Of a stretch of DNA of 64,000 bases, positions 43,607 through 52,322 are shown piece by piece. The translations under genes were made by a program, and so were the position numbers. The notes under the pieces are model-generated. The model did not search any database. It was not told the origin of the DNA and was given only the letters and a program-made list of their open reading frames with translations. This stretch comes from CAZZKG01 sp964654825 (lineage in GTDB: Bacteria > Gemmatimonadota > CAZMKB01). Numbering within the stretch: the first letter of the stretch is position 1; every line of letters begins with the position of its first letter. The stretch spans positions 1 through 64,000 of the forward strand of contig CAZZKG010000012.1 in the NCBI GenBank assembly GCA_964654825.1, given 5' to 3'.

Positions 43607-44166
43607 TACTCGTCATCGACAACTACGATTCATTCACGTACAACCTCGTTCAGATGATGGGGGAAATGAACTGTGACCTTCTCATCATGAGGAACGACGA
43701 CGAGAGGCTCCTCTCGGATGACATTCCCACTCCTGAAAAAATAGTGATCTCGCCCGGGCCCGGTAGGCCGGAGAATGCCGGGTACACGAACGAGGTCATT
43801 AAAAAATTCCATATATCTGTTCCCATCCTCGGCGTTTGTCTCGGTCACCAGTGTATCTCACAGGTGTTCGGCGCAGAGATCAAGGGGGCACTAAATCTCC
43901 TTCACGGGAAGACGTCGAATATCTACCACGACGGAACAAAACTCTATAAGAATATCTCCAATCCCATGGTCGCGACGAGGTATCACTCACTCATCGTAGA
44001 CGAGGAATCCCTGCCCGACTGTCTCGAGATCTCCTCCTACACATCCGAGGGAGAGATAATGGGCGTCAGGCACAGAGAGTTCCACACAGAAGGAGTCCAG
44101 TTCCATCCCGAATCGGTTCTCACCGACGAAGGGCACATGATCCTCAAAAATTTCCTGGAGGGATGA
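43603..44166 (+). CDS. trpG: Anthranilate synthase component II (glutamine amidotransferase)
   Basis: 187 aa class I glutaminase. LVIDNYDSFTYNLVQ at 3-17, ISPGPGRPENAG, the nucleophile Cys in GVCLGHQCIS (about 76-85; nucleophile at 78) and HTEGVQFHPES with the His-x-Glu pair (about 166-176) are all present. It hydrolyses glutamine and channels ammonia to TrpE. The same protein may also serve PabB, since no separate pabA is in the window. It is a stand-alone subunit, not fused to TrpD as in some lineages. ATGA overlaps on both sides link it translationally to trpE and trpD. Confidence 0.96.
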   Translation: MILVIDNYDSFTYNLVQMMGEMNCDLLIMRNDDERLLSDDIPTPEKIVISPGPGRPENAGYTNEVIKKFHISVPILGVCLGHQCISQVFGAEIKGALNLLHGKTSNIYHDGTKLYKNISNPMVATRYHSLIVDEESLPDCLEISSYTSEGEIMGVRHREFHTEGVQFHPESVLTDEGHMILKNFLEG

Positions 44167-45224
44167 CAATGATACGGGAAGCGATCGCGAAGATAGCGGA
44201 CAAGAGGGATCTCACGAAACAGGAATCAATGACAGTGATGGAAGAGATCGTCTCGGGAGAAACTCAGCCCGCCCTCATCACGGCTTTCCTTGCCGCTCTC
44301 CGGACGAAGGGGGAGACCGTGTTCGAAATCACAGGGTTCGCGACCGTAATGCGGCAGCATGCCGTCCGCATCCTGCCCGAACGGGATGACCTCATCGACA
44401 CCTGCGGTACCGGTGGAGATGGGACAAACACCTTCAATATTTCCACAACCGCATCCTTCGTCATCGCCGGTGCCGGTGTCGGTGTTGCGAAGCACGGAAA
44501 CAGGGCCGTCTCTAGCTCCTGCGGCAGTGCCGACCTCCTCGAACTGCTGGGGGTGGAAATAGGACTTGGTGAATCGGAGGTAGCACGGTGTATCGACGAA
44601 ATTGGTATCGGATTCCTATTTGCCCAGAAGCTCCACCCGGCCATGAAACATGCGGCCGGGCCGAGAAAAACACTGGGGATGAAAACAGTTTTCAATATAC
44701 TGGGACCGTTGACGAATCCTGCGTCTGTGCGGAGACAGCTGGTAGGCATCTTCGATGGGCGGTTCGCCCCGAAGCTCATCAGGGTCCTGGCCGAACTGGG
44801 GGCCGAACGGGCCATGGTAGTACACAGCGATGACGGCCTCGATGAGATCTCGATCTCCGGAAGGACACAGGGTCACTATTATGATGGATCGAGGATCACG
44901 AGGATCCTTATTACTCCTGAGGAGTACGGTATATCGTCATCGCCCCTGGAGAGCATCAGAGTCGACACGACGGAGGAAAGCAGGGACATCTTCCTCCAGG
45001 TCCTCGAGGGAAGAGACGGGCCGGCAAGGGATGTCGTCCTTCTCAACGCAGGGGCCGGCCTGTTCGTGTCGGGTCAGGCGGGTTCTATCGCTGAAGGTAT
45101 CGAGTCCGCGAAGAAAGCGATCGACACGGGGAAAGCCTTCGAAGCGTTCGACAGGCTGAAAAATCTATCACGGGAACTCGGGAAAACAGAAGCAAAAATC
45201 CGCGGATCGAAACAATCCGGGTAA
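44163..45224 (+). CDS. trpD: Anthranilate phosphoribosyltransferase
   Basis: 353 aa. Adds phosphoribosyl to anthranilate. The PRPP-binding loop is DTCGTGGDGTNTFNIST (about 79-95), followed by KHGNRAVSSSCGSADLLE, and the anthranilate-binding HPAMKHAAGPRKTLGMKT segment (about 159-176) with FNILGPLTNPA. Length is slightly above the usual 340 aa because of a Lys-rich tail. ATG 44163 overlaps the trpG stop by four bases; a second in-frame ATG two codons on is possible. It is followed by a 44-bp gap before trpC with no terminator. Confidence 0.96.
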   Translation: MTMIREAIAKIADKRDLTKQESMTVMEEIVSGETQPALITAFLAALRTKGETVFEITGFATVMRQHAVRILPERDDLIDTCGTGGDGTNTFNISTTASFVIAGAGVGVAKHGNRAVSSSCGSADLLELLGVEIGLGESEVARCIDEIGIGFLFAQKLHPAMKHAAGPRKTLGMKTVFNILGPLTNPASVRRQLVGIFDGRFAPKLIRVLAELGAERAMVVHSDDGLDEISISGRTQGHYYDGSRITRILITPEEYGISSSPLESIRVDTTEESRDIFLQVLEGRDGPARDVVLLNAGAGLFVSGQAGSIAEGIESAKKAIDTGKAFEAFDRLKNLSRELGKTEAKIRGSKQSG

Positions 45225-45268
45225 AAAACGACCACCAGGTGAAGCTCATATAATCGGGAGAGAATAGT

Positions 45269-46078
45269 ATGAATTTTCTCGAAACTATTATCGAAGAGAA
45301 AAGAAGAGAGGTGGAGAAGCGCAGGTCACAAAAGAGCTTTGCACAGTTACACGATGAGGCTCTCAAAGCCACCGGTCCGCTCGACTTCACCGGAGCTCTT
45401 CAGGAAGGTATCTCCATTATTGCCGAAGTGAAACGAAAGTCGCCGTCTAAAGGGAAGCTGTCGGTCGAGAACAACTCGGAGAAACTCGCACTCCTTTACG
45501 AGAAAAACGGGGCTTCCGCCGTCAGCGTACTTACCGATCGCAAACATTTCGGGGGATCCCAGAAAGATCTCGTTGCTGTGAGAAAAGCGATACGGATACC
45601 CGTCCTCAGGAAAGATTTCATCATCGACCCATCCCAGATCTTTGAGTCGAGAGCCATCGGTGCCGATGCCGTCCTCCTCATCACGGCGATCCTCGATGAG
45701 GGGGAACTCAAGAGTATGATCGGCCTGACCGAGGAGCTGGGTATGTCAGCGCTGGTCGAGGTCCACTCGGAGGACGAACTGACGATTGCCGTCCGCTGCG
45801 GAGCCGGCCTGATAGGCATCAACAACAGAGACTTGACGAGCTTCGATGTCGACCTCAAGACAGGGGTCGACCTGGTTTCGAAAGTCCCCTCCGGAGTGAT
45901 CGCGGTCGCCGAAAGCGGAATACTGACCGATTTCGACATCACCCTCCTCGCCAGGGCCGGTTTCAGAGTTTTCCTCATCGGGGAGGCTCTCGTGACCGCG
46001 AGTGACCCTGGTAAGAAGATCAAGCATCTTATGCGCTCAGCGGAGGAGGCGGCCGGAGGCAGAGTGAATGCTGGTTAA
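45269..46078 (+). CDS. trpC: Indole-3-glycerol phosphate synthase
   Basis: 269 aa TIM-barrel enzyme from ATG 45269 (GGGAGAG six bases upstream). Closes the pyrrole ring of CdRP to indole-3-glycerol phosphate. Recognised by IIAEVKRKSPSKG (about 50-62; catalytic Lys), VLTDRKHFGG, VLRKDFIIDPSQI, GADAVLLITAIL, LVEVHSEDEL, GINNRDLTSFDVDL and ESGILTDFD. The gene is monofunctional, separate from trpF, whose start lies 11 bp inside its 3' end. Confidence 0.97.
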   Translation: MNFLETIIEEKRREVEKRRSQKSFAQLHDEALKATGPLDFTGALQEGISIIAEVKRKSPSKGKLSVENNSEKLALLYEKNGASAVSVLTDRKHFGGSQKDLVAVRKAIRIPVLRKDFIIDPSQIFESRAIGADAVLLITAILDEGELKSMIGLTEELGMSALVEVHSEDELTIAVRCGAGLIGINNRDLTSFDVDLKTGVDLVSKVPSGVIAVAESGILTDFDITLLARAGFRVFLIGEALVTASDPGKKIKHLMRSAEEAAGGRVNAG

Positions 46079-46369
46079 AATTTGCGGCATCACGAGATCT
46101 GAAGATGCCACTGCGTGCGCGGATGAGGGTGCCGACATGCTGGGTTTCGTGTTTGCGGAATCCCGCCGCGCCATCGATAGAGAAACCGCCCTCCGTATCA
46201 TCGAGAAGCTCCGGGGACGGACCCGGACAGTGGGAGTATTCCGGGATCAGCCAATCGACGACGTTGTCGAGACAGTGAAATTTTTGGGACTCGACTACGC
46301 GCAGCTCCATGGAAGGGAGACGCCGGAAATGTGCTCACGGTTGTACGAGAGGACAGGTACGAACATTAT
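46068..46369 (+). CDS. trpF: Phosphoribosylanthranilate isomerase (3' part lost in assembly gap)
   Basis: The first 100 residues of TrpF: VKICGITRSEDA (about 3-14; catalytic Cys in the KICG motif), GADMLGFVFAESRRAID, TVGVFRDQP and LDYAQLHGRETPE. The enzyme isomerises PRA to CdRP. A typical TrpF has about 200 residues, so roughly half of the gene lies in the N run that begins at 46370. There is no sign that the gene itself is broken. Its ATG overlaps trpC by 11 bp. Confidence 0.94.
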
Positions 46370-46469
46370 NNNNNNNNNNNNNNNNNNNNNNNNNNNNNNN
46401 NNNNNNNNNNNNNNNNNNNNNNNNNNNNNNNNNNNNNNNNNNNNNNNNNNNNNNNNNNNNNNNNNNNNN
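46370..46469. other. Assembly gap (100 N)
   Basis: Exactly 100 N, the usual placeholder for a scaffold join of unknown length. TrpF lacks about 100 residues before it and TrpB about 168 residues after it, so the real distance is about 0.8 kb if both genes are intact and adjacent. Confidence 0.97.
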
Positions 46470-47161
46470 TGAAGGATGCGACGAATGAAACTCTCAGGGA
46501 CTGGGTCACGAATGTCCGGACCACGCATTACATCATCGGTTCCACAGTCGGTCCCCATCCCTACCCTCTCATCGTCAGAGATTTCCAGTCAGTGATCGGG
46601 ATCGAAGCCAGAGCTCAAATTCTGGAGGCCGAAAGGAGACTCCCGGATCTCCTCGTGGCCTGCGTCGGGGGCGGTTCGAATTCGATCGGTCTGTTCTATC
46701 CATTTCTCGAAGATACCGAAGTAGGAATAGTCGGTGTCGAAGCGGGCGGAGTCGGAGACGGGACTCACATGCACTGCTCATCGCTCAGCAAAGGAACTCC
46801 CGGTGTCCTCCATGGATCACTGAGTTATCTGCTCCAGGACAAGGACGGCCAGGTCGCTCCCACCCACTCCATCGCCGCAGGTCTCGACTATCCCGGCGTC
46901 GGACCGGAACATTCATATCTGAAAGAGACAGGAAGGGTGGTATACCGGAGTGTCACCGACGACGAAGCTGTAACAGCATTTAAAAAACTTTCCGAACTCG
47001 AGGGGATCATCCCCGCCCTCGAACCTTCTCACGCACTCGCCTATATCATGCGGGAGGCGGGAAAATCCATACCGCCAGGCCACACAGTGCTGCTCTGCCT
47101 CTCCGGAAGGGGAGACAAGGACATGGCGACAATCGGTGACAGACTGGGGGTAAAATCGTGA
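46470..47161 (+). CDS. trpB: Tryptophan synthase beta chain (5' part lost in assembly gap)
   Basis: C-terminal 230 residues. KDATNETLRDWV and THYIIGSTVGPHPYP resume at the point matching residue 168 or so of TrpB; VACVGGGSNSIGLFYPF is the PLP-phosphate loop, EAGGVGDGTHMHCSSL, GLDYPGVGPEHSYL, and the C-terminal LCLSGRGDKDMATI with the Ser that contacts the PLP ring nitrogen. The PLP lysine is in the missing part. It condenses indole with serine. The THYIIGS-VGPHPYP form marks the main TrpB1 type, which works with TrpA, whose gene overlaps its stop. Confidence 0.95.
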
Positions 47162-47949
47162 TGAAGATAGAAGAGAGGTTCCGGTTACTCACAGAGAATG
47201 GAGAAAAGGCGCTCATTCCCTTTTTTACGATCGGCTATCCCACAATGGAGAAAAGTCTCGAACTCATACAGGCCGCGGGCCGTGCCGGATCGGATATCAT
47301 CGAGGCGGGGATCCCTTTCTCGGATCCCATCGCGGATGGACCGACAATACAGTTTTCCTCTCAGGAGTCCCTGAAAAACGGGACGACACTCTCGGGAGCG
47401 CTCGAGTCTCTGAAGAGTATATCTGGTGATGTCGGTGTACCCCTGGTCGTAATGAGCTACTACAACCCGATTTTGGCAATGGGGCTCGGAGAATTCGCGG
47501 ACAGGGCTCGTGGTGTCCCCATCTCAGGAGTCATCACTCCGGACCTGCCTCCGGAGGAGGCGACCGACCTCGAACGTCTTCTGAAGGCAAAGGAGATCGA
47601 CAGTATTTACCTCGTCGCTCCCACCAGCAGCAGGGACCGCATATCGATGGTTGCCGAGCGCTCCGGCGGGTTTGTCTACGCAGTGTCCGTGACGGGCGTC
47701 ACAGGATCACGCAGGGATCTACCCCCGGAGATCATCTCGTTTCTGTCGGAGACAAAAAAGAACACCAGTAAGCCTGTCTGCGTCGGTTTCGGTATCTCCA
47801 CAAAGGAGCACGCGAAGATGCTCATTCCCCAGGCAGATGGTATTATCATCGGTAGCGCGATCGTCGACCTGATCAGGGCCAACCCGGATGATCCGGTGGA
47901 GCCGGTCTCACGGTACTTGAAAGAAATGAAAGATATCCTCGTGAGCTGA
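47158..47949 (+). CDS. trpA: Tryptophan synthase alpha chain
   Basis: 263 aa TIM barrel cleaving indole-3-glycerol phosphate to indole. The catalytic pair is present: Glu in DIIEAGIPFSDP (about 45-56) and the Asp of DPIADGPTIQ. Other signatures: MSYYNPILAMG, GVITPDLPPEEA, YLVAPTSS, YAVSVTGVTGSR and VCVGFGIS. GTG 47158 and ATG 47161 are both possible, differing by one residue; GGGGG upstream is better spaced for the GTG. Either overlaps the trpB stop. Only 45 bp separate its end from aroF, with no terminator, so the operon continues. Confidence 0.97.
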   Translation: MMKIEERFRLLTENGEKALIPFFTIGYPTMEKSLELIQAAGRAGSDIIEAGIPFSDPIADGPTIQFSSQESLKNGTTLSGALESLKSISGDVGVPLVVMSYYNPILAMGLGEFADRARGVPISGVITPDLPPEEATDLERLLKAKEIDSIYLVAPTSSRDRISMVAERSGGFVYAVSVTGVTGSRRDLPPEIISFLSETKKNTSKPVCVGFGISTKEHAKMLIPQADGIIIGSAIVDLIRANPDDPVEPVSRYLKEMKDILVS

Positions 47950-47994
47950 TATACACATGATCTGTTACTCCTCACCGAGCTGAGAGAGGACCTG

Positions 47995-49011
47995 ATGATT
48001 CTTATCACCATGAAAGAGGGTGCCAGCCTGAAAGAGACTTCCGGTGTAATCAAGTTTCTCGAGAACCACGGGCTCACTCCTCATATTACCAAAAGTAATT
48101 CTTCCATGCTCATCGGGATCGTCCAGGATGCCGGTGCTCTTCTCATCGAGGAACTGAACCAGCTTCCCGGAGTCGAGAAAGTCGAGGCTGTGAAGAAAGC
48201 TTTCAAGCTGGCGAGCCGTGAGTTCAAGAAAGAAAAAACCATTGTACGCGTGAGAGGGATCCCCATCGGCGGAAATGAGATTACCATCATGGCGGGCCCC
48301 TGTGCCGTGGAGAGCAGGGAGCAACTGCTCGAGACAGCTCAGATAGTGAAAGACGCCGGGGCAAGGATACTGAGAGGCGGGGCGTATAAACCCAGAAGCT
48401 CGCCGTACAGCTTCCAGGGGCTCCGTGAGAAGGGACTCGAGCTGCTCGCGGAAGCGAGAGAGAAAACCGGACTGGCGATCGTCACCGAGATCATCTCTCC
48501 GGCTCTCATCGATGTCGTCGCGGAAACCACCGACATCCTCCAGGTCGGTGCCAGGAACATGCAGAATTTCGCACTCCTCGATGCTCTGGGTAAGCTCAGA
48601 AAACCTATACTGTTGAAGAGGGGAATGATGTCTACCATGGAGGAGCTGCTCATGTCCGCAGAATATCTCCTGGCCAGTGGGAACGAACAGGTGATACTCT
48701 GTGAGAGAGGAATTCGGACCTTCGAGAAATACACCAGAAACACCCTGGACCTCGCTGCGATTCCGATCGTTTCGAGATTGTCGCACCTCCCCATCATCGT
48801 GGACCCGAGTCACGCCGCGGGTGACCGTGAACTCGTACCGCCTCTGGCAGCCTCAGCTATCGCTGCAGGGGCCGACGGGCTGATCGTCGAAGTACACTCT
48901 GACCCGGACACTGCACTATGTGACGGGCTCCAGAGTCTCAGGGCCGAAGGGTTTTCAAGGATGATGGAAAATCTTAGAGGAATCGCCCAGGCGCTCGGAA
49001 GAACGCTCTGA
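47995..49011 (+). CDS. aroF: 3-deoxy-7-phosphoheptulonate synthase (DAHP synthase, type I-beta)
   Basis: 338 aa. A ferredoxin-like regulatory domain of about 70 residues (MILITMKEGASLKE, HGLTPHITKS, VEKVEAVKKAFKLASRE) precedes the catalytic barrel, as in the feedback-inhibited AroF of Thermotoga. The barrel has IMAGPCAVESREQL (about 97-110), RGGAYKPRSSPYSFQG, VGARNMQNF, PILLKRGM, CERGIRTFEKYTRN and DPSHAAGDREL. It joins PEP and erythrose-4-phosphate, the entry to the shikimate pathway. AGAGGA upstream serves ATG 47995. Placement directly behind trpA puts the first common step under tryptophan attenuation; the N-terminal domain suggests added allosteric control by tyrosine or phenylalanine. 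Confidence 0.95.
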   Translation: MILITMKEGASLKETSGVIKFLENHGLTPHITKSNSSMLIGIVQDAGALLIEELNQLPGVEKVEAVKKAFKLASREFKKEKTIVRVRGIPIGGNEITIMAGPCAVESREQLLETAQIVKDAGARILRGGAYKPRSSPYSFQGLREKGLELLAEAREKTGLAIVTEIISPALIDVVAETTDILQVGARNMQNFALLDALGKLRKPILLKRGMMSTMEELLMSAEYLLASGNEQVILCERGIRTFEKYTRNTLDLAAIPIVSRLSHLPIIVDPSHAAGDRELVPPLAASAIAAGADGLIVEVHSDPDTALCDGLQSLRAEGFSRMMENLRGIAQALGRTL

Positions 49012-49046
49012 ACCCCATGTCTCAGGTTTAAGAAAGAGTTATAGAT

Positions 49047-50330
49047 ATGATAGAAGTCGAAAAAGCGAAAATAATTCGTGGTGAGGTGATGGTCCCGGGG
49101 GATAAATCGATCTCACACCGGGCGGTCATTCTCGCCGGGATCGCGCAGGGGACATCCCGGATCAAAAACATCTGTCCGGGCAAAGATGTTAAAAGTACTG
49201 TTTCGTGTATGAAACTGCTCGGGACCCCCATCGAGAAAGAGGCAGGAGAACTGGTTGTTTACGGGAACGGCCGATCAGGGCTCACCGAGGCCGGTAACGT
49301 CCTCGACTGCGGAAACTCCGGCACGACAGCGAGACTTCTTCTGGGTCTCTTGTCAGGTTATCCGTTCTGGACGGTATTCACAGGCGACAGTTCCCTGCGA
49401 CAGAGGCCCATGGGCAGGGTAAAATCACCGCTCGAAGAAATGGGAGCCCGGTTCGTCGGCCGCAAAGACGGAGAACGGCTCCCTATCGGATTGAGAGGCG
49501 GCGGCCTGCGCGGGATACGGTTTACTCTGCCCGTGGCAAGCGCCCAGGTGAAATCAGCCGTACTTCTTGCCGGTCTGTCGGCCCAGGGCGTAACCTCGGT
49601 TATCGAAGAACACGTGACGCGAAACCACACAGAGCGTTTTCTTAAAACCATGGGAGCCAGTATCTCGAGTGAAAACGGTACTGTCTCACTCGATGGAGGC
49701 CCGGAGCTGCTGCCGATTGACATTGATATACCCGGAGACCTCTCCTCGGCCGCCTACCTCATAGCGCTGGCAGTCATTGTCAAAGGCAGCTCACTGCTCA
49801 TTAAAAAAGTCGGGGTCAACAGTACACGAACAGGGTTCCTGTCCCTGCTCGAGAGGATGGGGGCGAAGATCACTGTCATGGAGCACGGCACATCGGGTCC
49901 GGAACCGGTCGGCGATATTCTCATCGAGCACTCTCCACTCAAGGGTATCTCCTTATCGAGAGGGGAGGTCGTAGCATCAATCGACGAACTCCCGCTTCTC
50001 TCGGTTCTGGCGACGCAGGCAGACGGCCAGACGTCCATCCGGCACGCAGGGGAACTGAGAGTGAAGGAAACCGACAGGATCACCGCCATCGCAGAAGGTT
50101 TGCGGAACATGGGGGCACAGCTCGAAGAGGAGGAGGACGGGCTCACTCTCACCGGGCCGGTTCGACTCAAGGGAGCTGCCTGCCGAAGTTTCGGTGATCA
50201 CAGGATAGCCATGTCGATGACGGTTGCGGGGCTCGTTGCCGAGGGCCGGACGACAGTGACCGGATCGGAATGCGTCGACATCTCGTTCCCCGGCTTCATG
50301 ACACGGGTGAAAGAGGTGATCTCATCCTGA
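49047..50330 (+). CDS. aroA: 3-phosphoshikimate 1-carboxyvinyltransferase (EPSP synthase)
   Basis: 427 aa. Condenses shikimate-3-phosphate with PEP. N-terminal VPGDKSISHRAVILAGI (about 12-28; catalytic Lys), LDCGNSGTTARLLLGLLSGY (about 91-110), RQRPMGRVKSPLEEMGA, ASAQVKSAVLLAGL, DIPGDLSSAAYLIALA and the C-terminal RHAGELRVKETDRI (about 331-344) and FGDHRIAMSM are all present. An Ala is found in the GNSGT-adjacent and 'SAQVKSA' positions typical of class II enzymes; whether it tolerates glyphosate cannot be told. It is 35 bp after aroF and two bases before aroE. Confidence 0.97.
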   Translation: MIEVEKAKIIRGEVMVPGDKSISHRAVILAGIAQGTSRIKNICPGKDVKSTVSCMKLLGTPIEKEAGELVVYGNGRSGLTEAGNVLDCGNSGTTARLLLGLLSGYPFWTVFTGDSSLRQRPMGRVKSPLEEMGARFVGRKDGERLPIGLRGGGLRGIRFTLPVASAQVKSAVLLAGLSAQGVTSVIEEHVTRNHTERFLKTMGASISSENGTVSLDGGPELLPIDIDIPGDLSSAAYLIALAVIVKGSSLLIKKVGVNSTRTGFLSLLERMGAKITVMEHGTSGPEPVGDILIEHSPLKGISLSRGEVVASIDELPLLSVLATQADGQTSIRHAGELRVKETDRITAIAEGLRNMGAQLEEEEDGLTLTGPVRLKGAACRSFGDHRIAMSMTVAGLVAEGRTTVTGSECVDISFPGFMTRVKEVISS

Positions 50331-50332
50331 AC

Positions 50333-51175
50333 ATGCGCGAGAATAAAAAGCATGTCTTCGGTTTGATGGGCGAGGACGTCTCACGCAGTCTCAGCCCCCG
50401 CATCCATTCGATTGCAATGGAGAAAGGTAATATCGATGGGGTTTACCGGACCTTCTCTGTAGAGGAATCCGAACTCCCTGTTTTTTTAACGAATATGAGA
50501 GGACCGACCATAAGCGGAATCAACGTCACGATACCATATAAAGAGAAGATCATAGCATTTCTCGATGGACTTTCTGTTGAATCTCGTAACATCGAAGCCG
50601 TCAATACCATCAAGAAGGATGATGGGAAACTCATAGGGTACAACACGGATTGCCAGGGATTCCTGCGATCCCTCGAAGACCGTGGATTTGATCCTTCCGG
50701 GAAAAGGGTTCTGGTGCTCGGCTCGGGAGGGGCCGCACGGGCCGTCTGCTACGGCCTCATCACCGGCGGGGTTTCCTCACTGACGGTGGCTTCGAGAAAC
50801 AACCGAAGCGCTTCGGCTTTAGCAGAAGCATGGGTTTCCGGATTCCCCCCGGTCGAACGCCGTGTCATGAGGTTATCCTGTGACCTCCCGGGGGAGACAA
50901 CCGAGAAGGCTGACATCATCGTCAACACGACACCGCTCGGCAGCGGCAGGTTTCCCGACGCATCACCACTCCCCTACGACTGTCCGCTCCACGCAGGGCA
51001 GGTCGTCGTGGACATCGTGTACGAACCCGAGTCCACACCTCTACTTCGATACGCAGAGGCAAGGGGAGCGGTCACCATGAATGGCGTGAGAATGCTCGTA
51101 CACCAGGCCCTCGAATCTCTCAGGATCTGGCTGGCTGTGGATATCGATGCCGAATACGTACTTAACAGACTGTGA
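50333..51175 (+). CDS. aroE: Shikimate dehydrogenase
   Basis: 280 aa from ATG 50333, two bases after the aroA stop; the longer frame starting within aroA is a shadow. Reduces 3-dehydroshikimate with NADPH. Shikimate-binding residues are in SRSLSPRIHS (about 15-24) and NVTIPYKEKI (about 64-73; catalytic Lys), with NTIKKDDGKLIGYNTDCQGF holding the catalytic Asp. The NADP domain has VLVLGSGGAARAVCYGL and the NRS basic patch, then NTTPLGSG and VDIVYEPESTPLL. Standard AroE length. Confidence 0.96.
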   Translation: MRENKKHVFGLMGEDVSRSLSPRIHSIAMEKGNIDGVYRTFSVEESELPVFLTNMRGPTISGINVTIPYKEKIIAFLDGLSVESRNIEAVNTIKKDDGKLIGYNTDCQGFLRSLEDRGFDPSGKRVLVLGSGGAARAVCYGLITGGVSSLTVASRNNRSASALAEAWVSGFPPVERRVMRLSCDLPGETTEKADIIVNTTPLGSGRFPDASPLPYDCPLHAGQVVVDIVYEPESTPLLRYAEARGAVTMNGVRMLVHQALESLRIWLAVDIDAEYVLNRL

Positions 51176-51197
51176 ACTTCAGGGAGGGTAGATCCTC

Positions 51198-52322
51198 ATG
51201 CTCAGATTTCTCACATCGGGAGAGTCCCACGGCAAGTGTCTCGTCGCACTCGTAGACGGATTCCCCGCGGGAGTGAAGATAGATCCCGCCTTCATCCAGA
51301 GCTACCTCGACAGACGGAGAATCCCCTACGGGAGAAGCAAGCGGATGACCGTTGAGAAAGAAACATTCGAGATTACCTCTGGGATCGAAGGCGACCGAAC
51401 GACAGGCGCGCCGATAACCATCATCATCGAAACTGTTGATTACCGTAGAGGGAAGAAGAGTTCGTGGAAGGTTCCCCGTCCGGGCCACGCCGACCTGCCC
51501 GGCATGCTCAAGTACCGGCATGATGACGTCTATCCGGTAGCCGAAAGGGCAAGTGCGCGGGAAACCGCGGTCAGGGTGGCCACGGGTGCACTGGCACACA
51601 TCCTCCTGAGAGAGTTCGGCATCGACGTGCTGGGCCACGTCATCAACGTCGGCGGTGTAGAGACCGATATACCGGAAAGTTTCATGGAGGACATGAGAAA
51701 AAGGGTCGAGAGCTCTCCGCTCTTCACTCTGGATCCCGAAGCCTGTGAAAAGATGAAGGAACGTATCGACGAAGCCATTGCCGCCGGGGACACTATAGGT
51801 GGTGTGTTCGAAGTCATCGCAGAAGGTCTTCCGCCGGGTCTCGGCAGTTACGTTCAGTGGGACAGGAAGCTCGACGGGAGACTCGCACTCGCGATCATGG
51901 CGATTAATGCAGTAAAGGCGGTGGAAGTGGGCGACGGCATCGCATCCAGTACGAAATTCGGTACCCTCGTCCAGGACGAGATATTCCACGGGGGTACCCG
52001 GGGGTATTACAGGGAGACTTCCAGGAATGGCGGTATCGAAGGAGGGATGACCAACGGGGCTCCGCTGATCATCAGAGGATACGTGAAGCCTGTAGCGACG
52101 ATCAAGAAGGGCCTCCAGTCCGTCGATATCAGGACAAAAGAGGTGAAGATACCCCAGTTCCGGCGATCCGATTTCTGTGTCGTCCCGCCGGCGAGCGTGG
52201 TCGGCGAAGCGATGGTGGCATGGGTCCTCGCTGCCGAAATGGTTGAGAAGTTCGGGGGAGATTCACTGGAGGACATGAAAGCGAGTTACGAGGACTACAT
52301 GAACTGGATGAAGGAATGTTAG
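51198..52322 (+). CDS. aroC: Chorismate synthase
   Basis: 374 aa from ATG 51198 (GGGAGGG nine bases upstream). FMN-dependent anti-elimination of EPSP phosphate to chorismate. RFLTSGESHGKCLVAL at 3-18 has the catalytic His, followed by RRRIPYGRSKRM, KVPRPGHADLPGMLKY (about 95-110), ERASARETAVRVATGA (about 116-131), MTNGAPLIIRGYVKPVATI and the C-terminal FCVVPPASVVGEAM with the basic and acidic residues of the active site. The 3' end overlaps the aroKB start by seven bases. This step feeds TrpE, closing the circuit encoded by the operon. Confidence 0.97.
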   Translation: MLRFLTSGESHGKCLVALVDGFPAGVKIDPAFIQSYLDRRRIPYGRSKRMTVEKETFEITSGIEGDRTTGAPITIIIETVDYRRGKKSSWKVPRPGHADLPGMLKYRHDDVYPVAERASARETAVRVATGALAHILLREFGIDVLGHVINVGGVETDIPESFMEDMRKRVESSPLFTLDPEACEKMKERIDEAIAAGDTIGGVFEVIAEGLPPGLGSYVQWDRKLDGRLALAIMAINAVKAVEVGDGIASSTKFGTLVQDEIFHGGTRGYYRETSRNGGIEGGMTNGAPLIIRGYVKPVATIKKGLQSVDIRTKEVKIPQFRRSDFCVVPPASVVGEAMVAWVLAAEMVEKFGGDSLEDMKASYEDYMNWMKEC

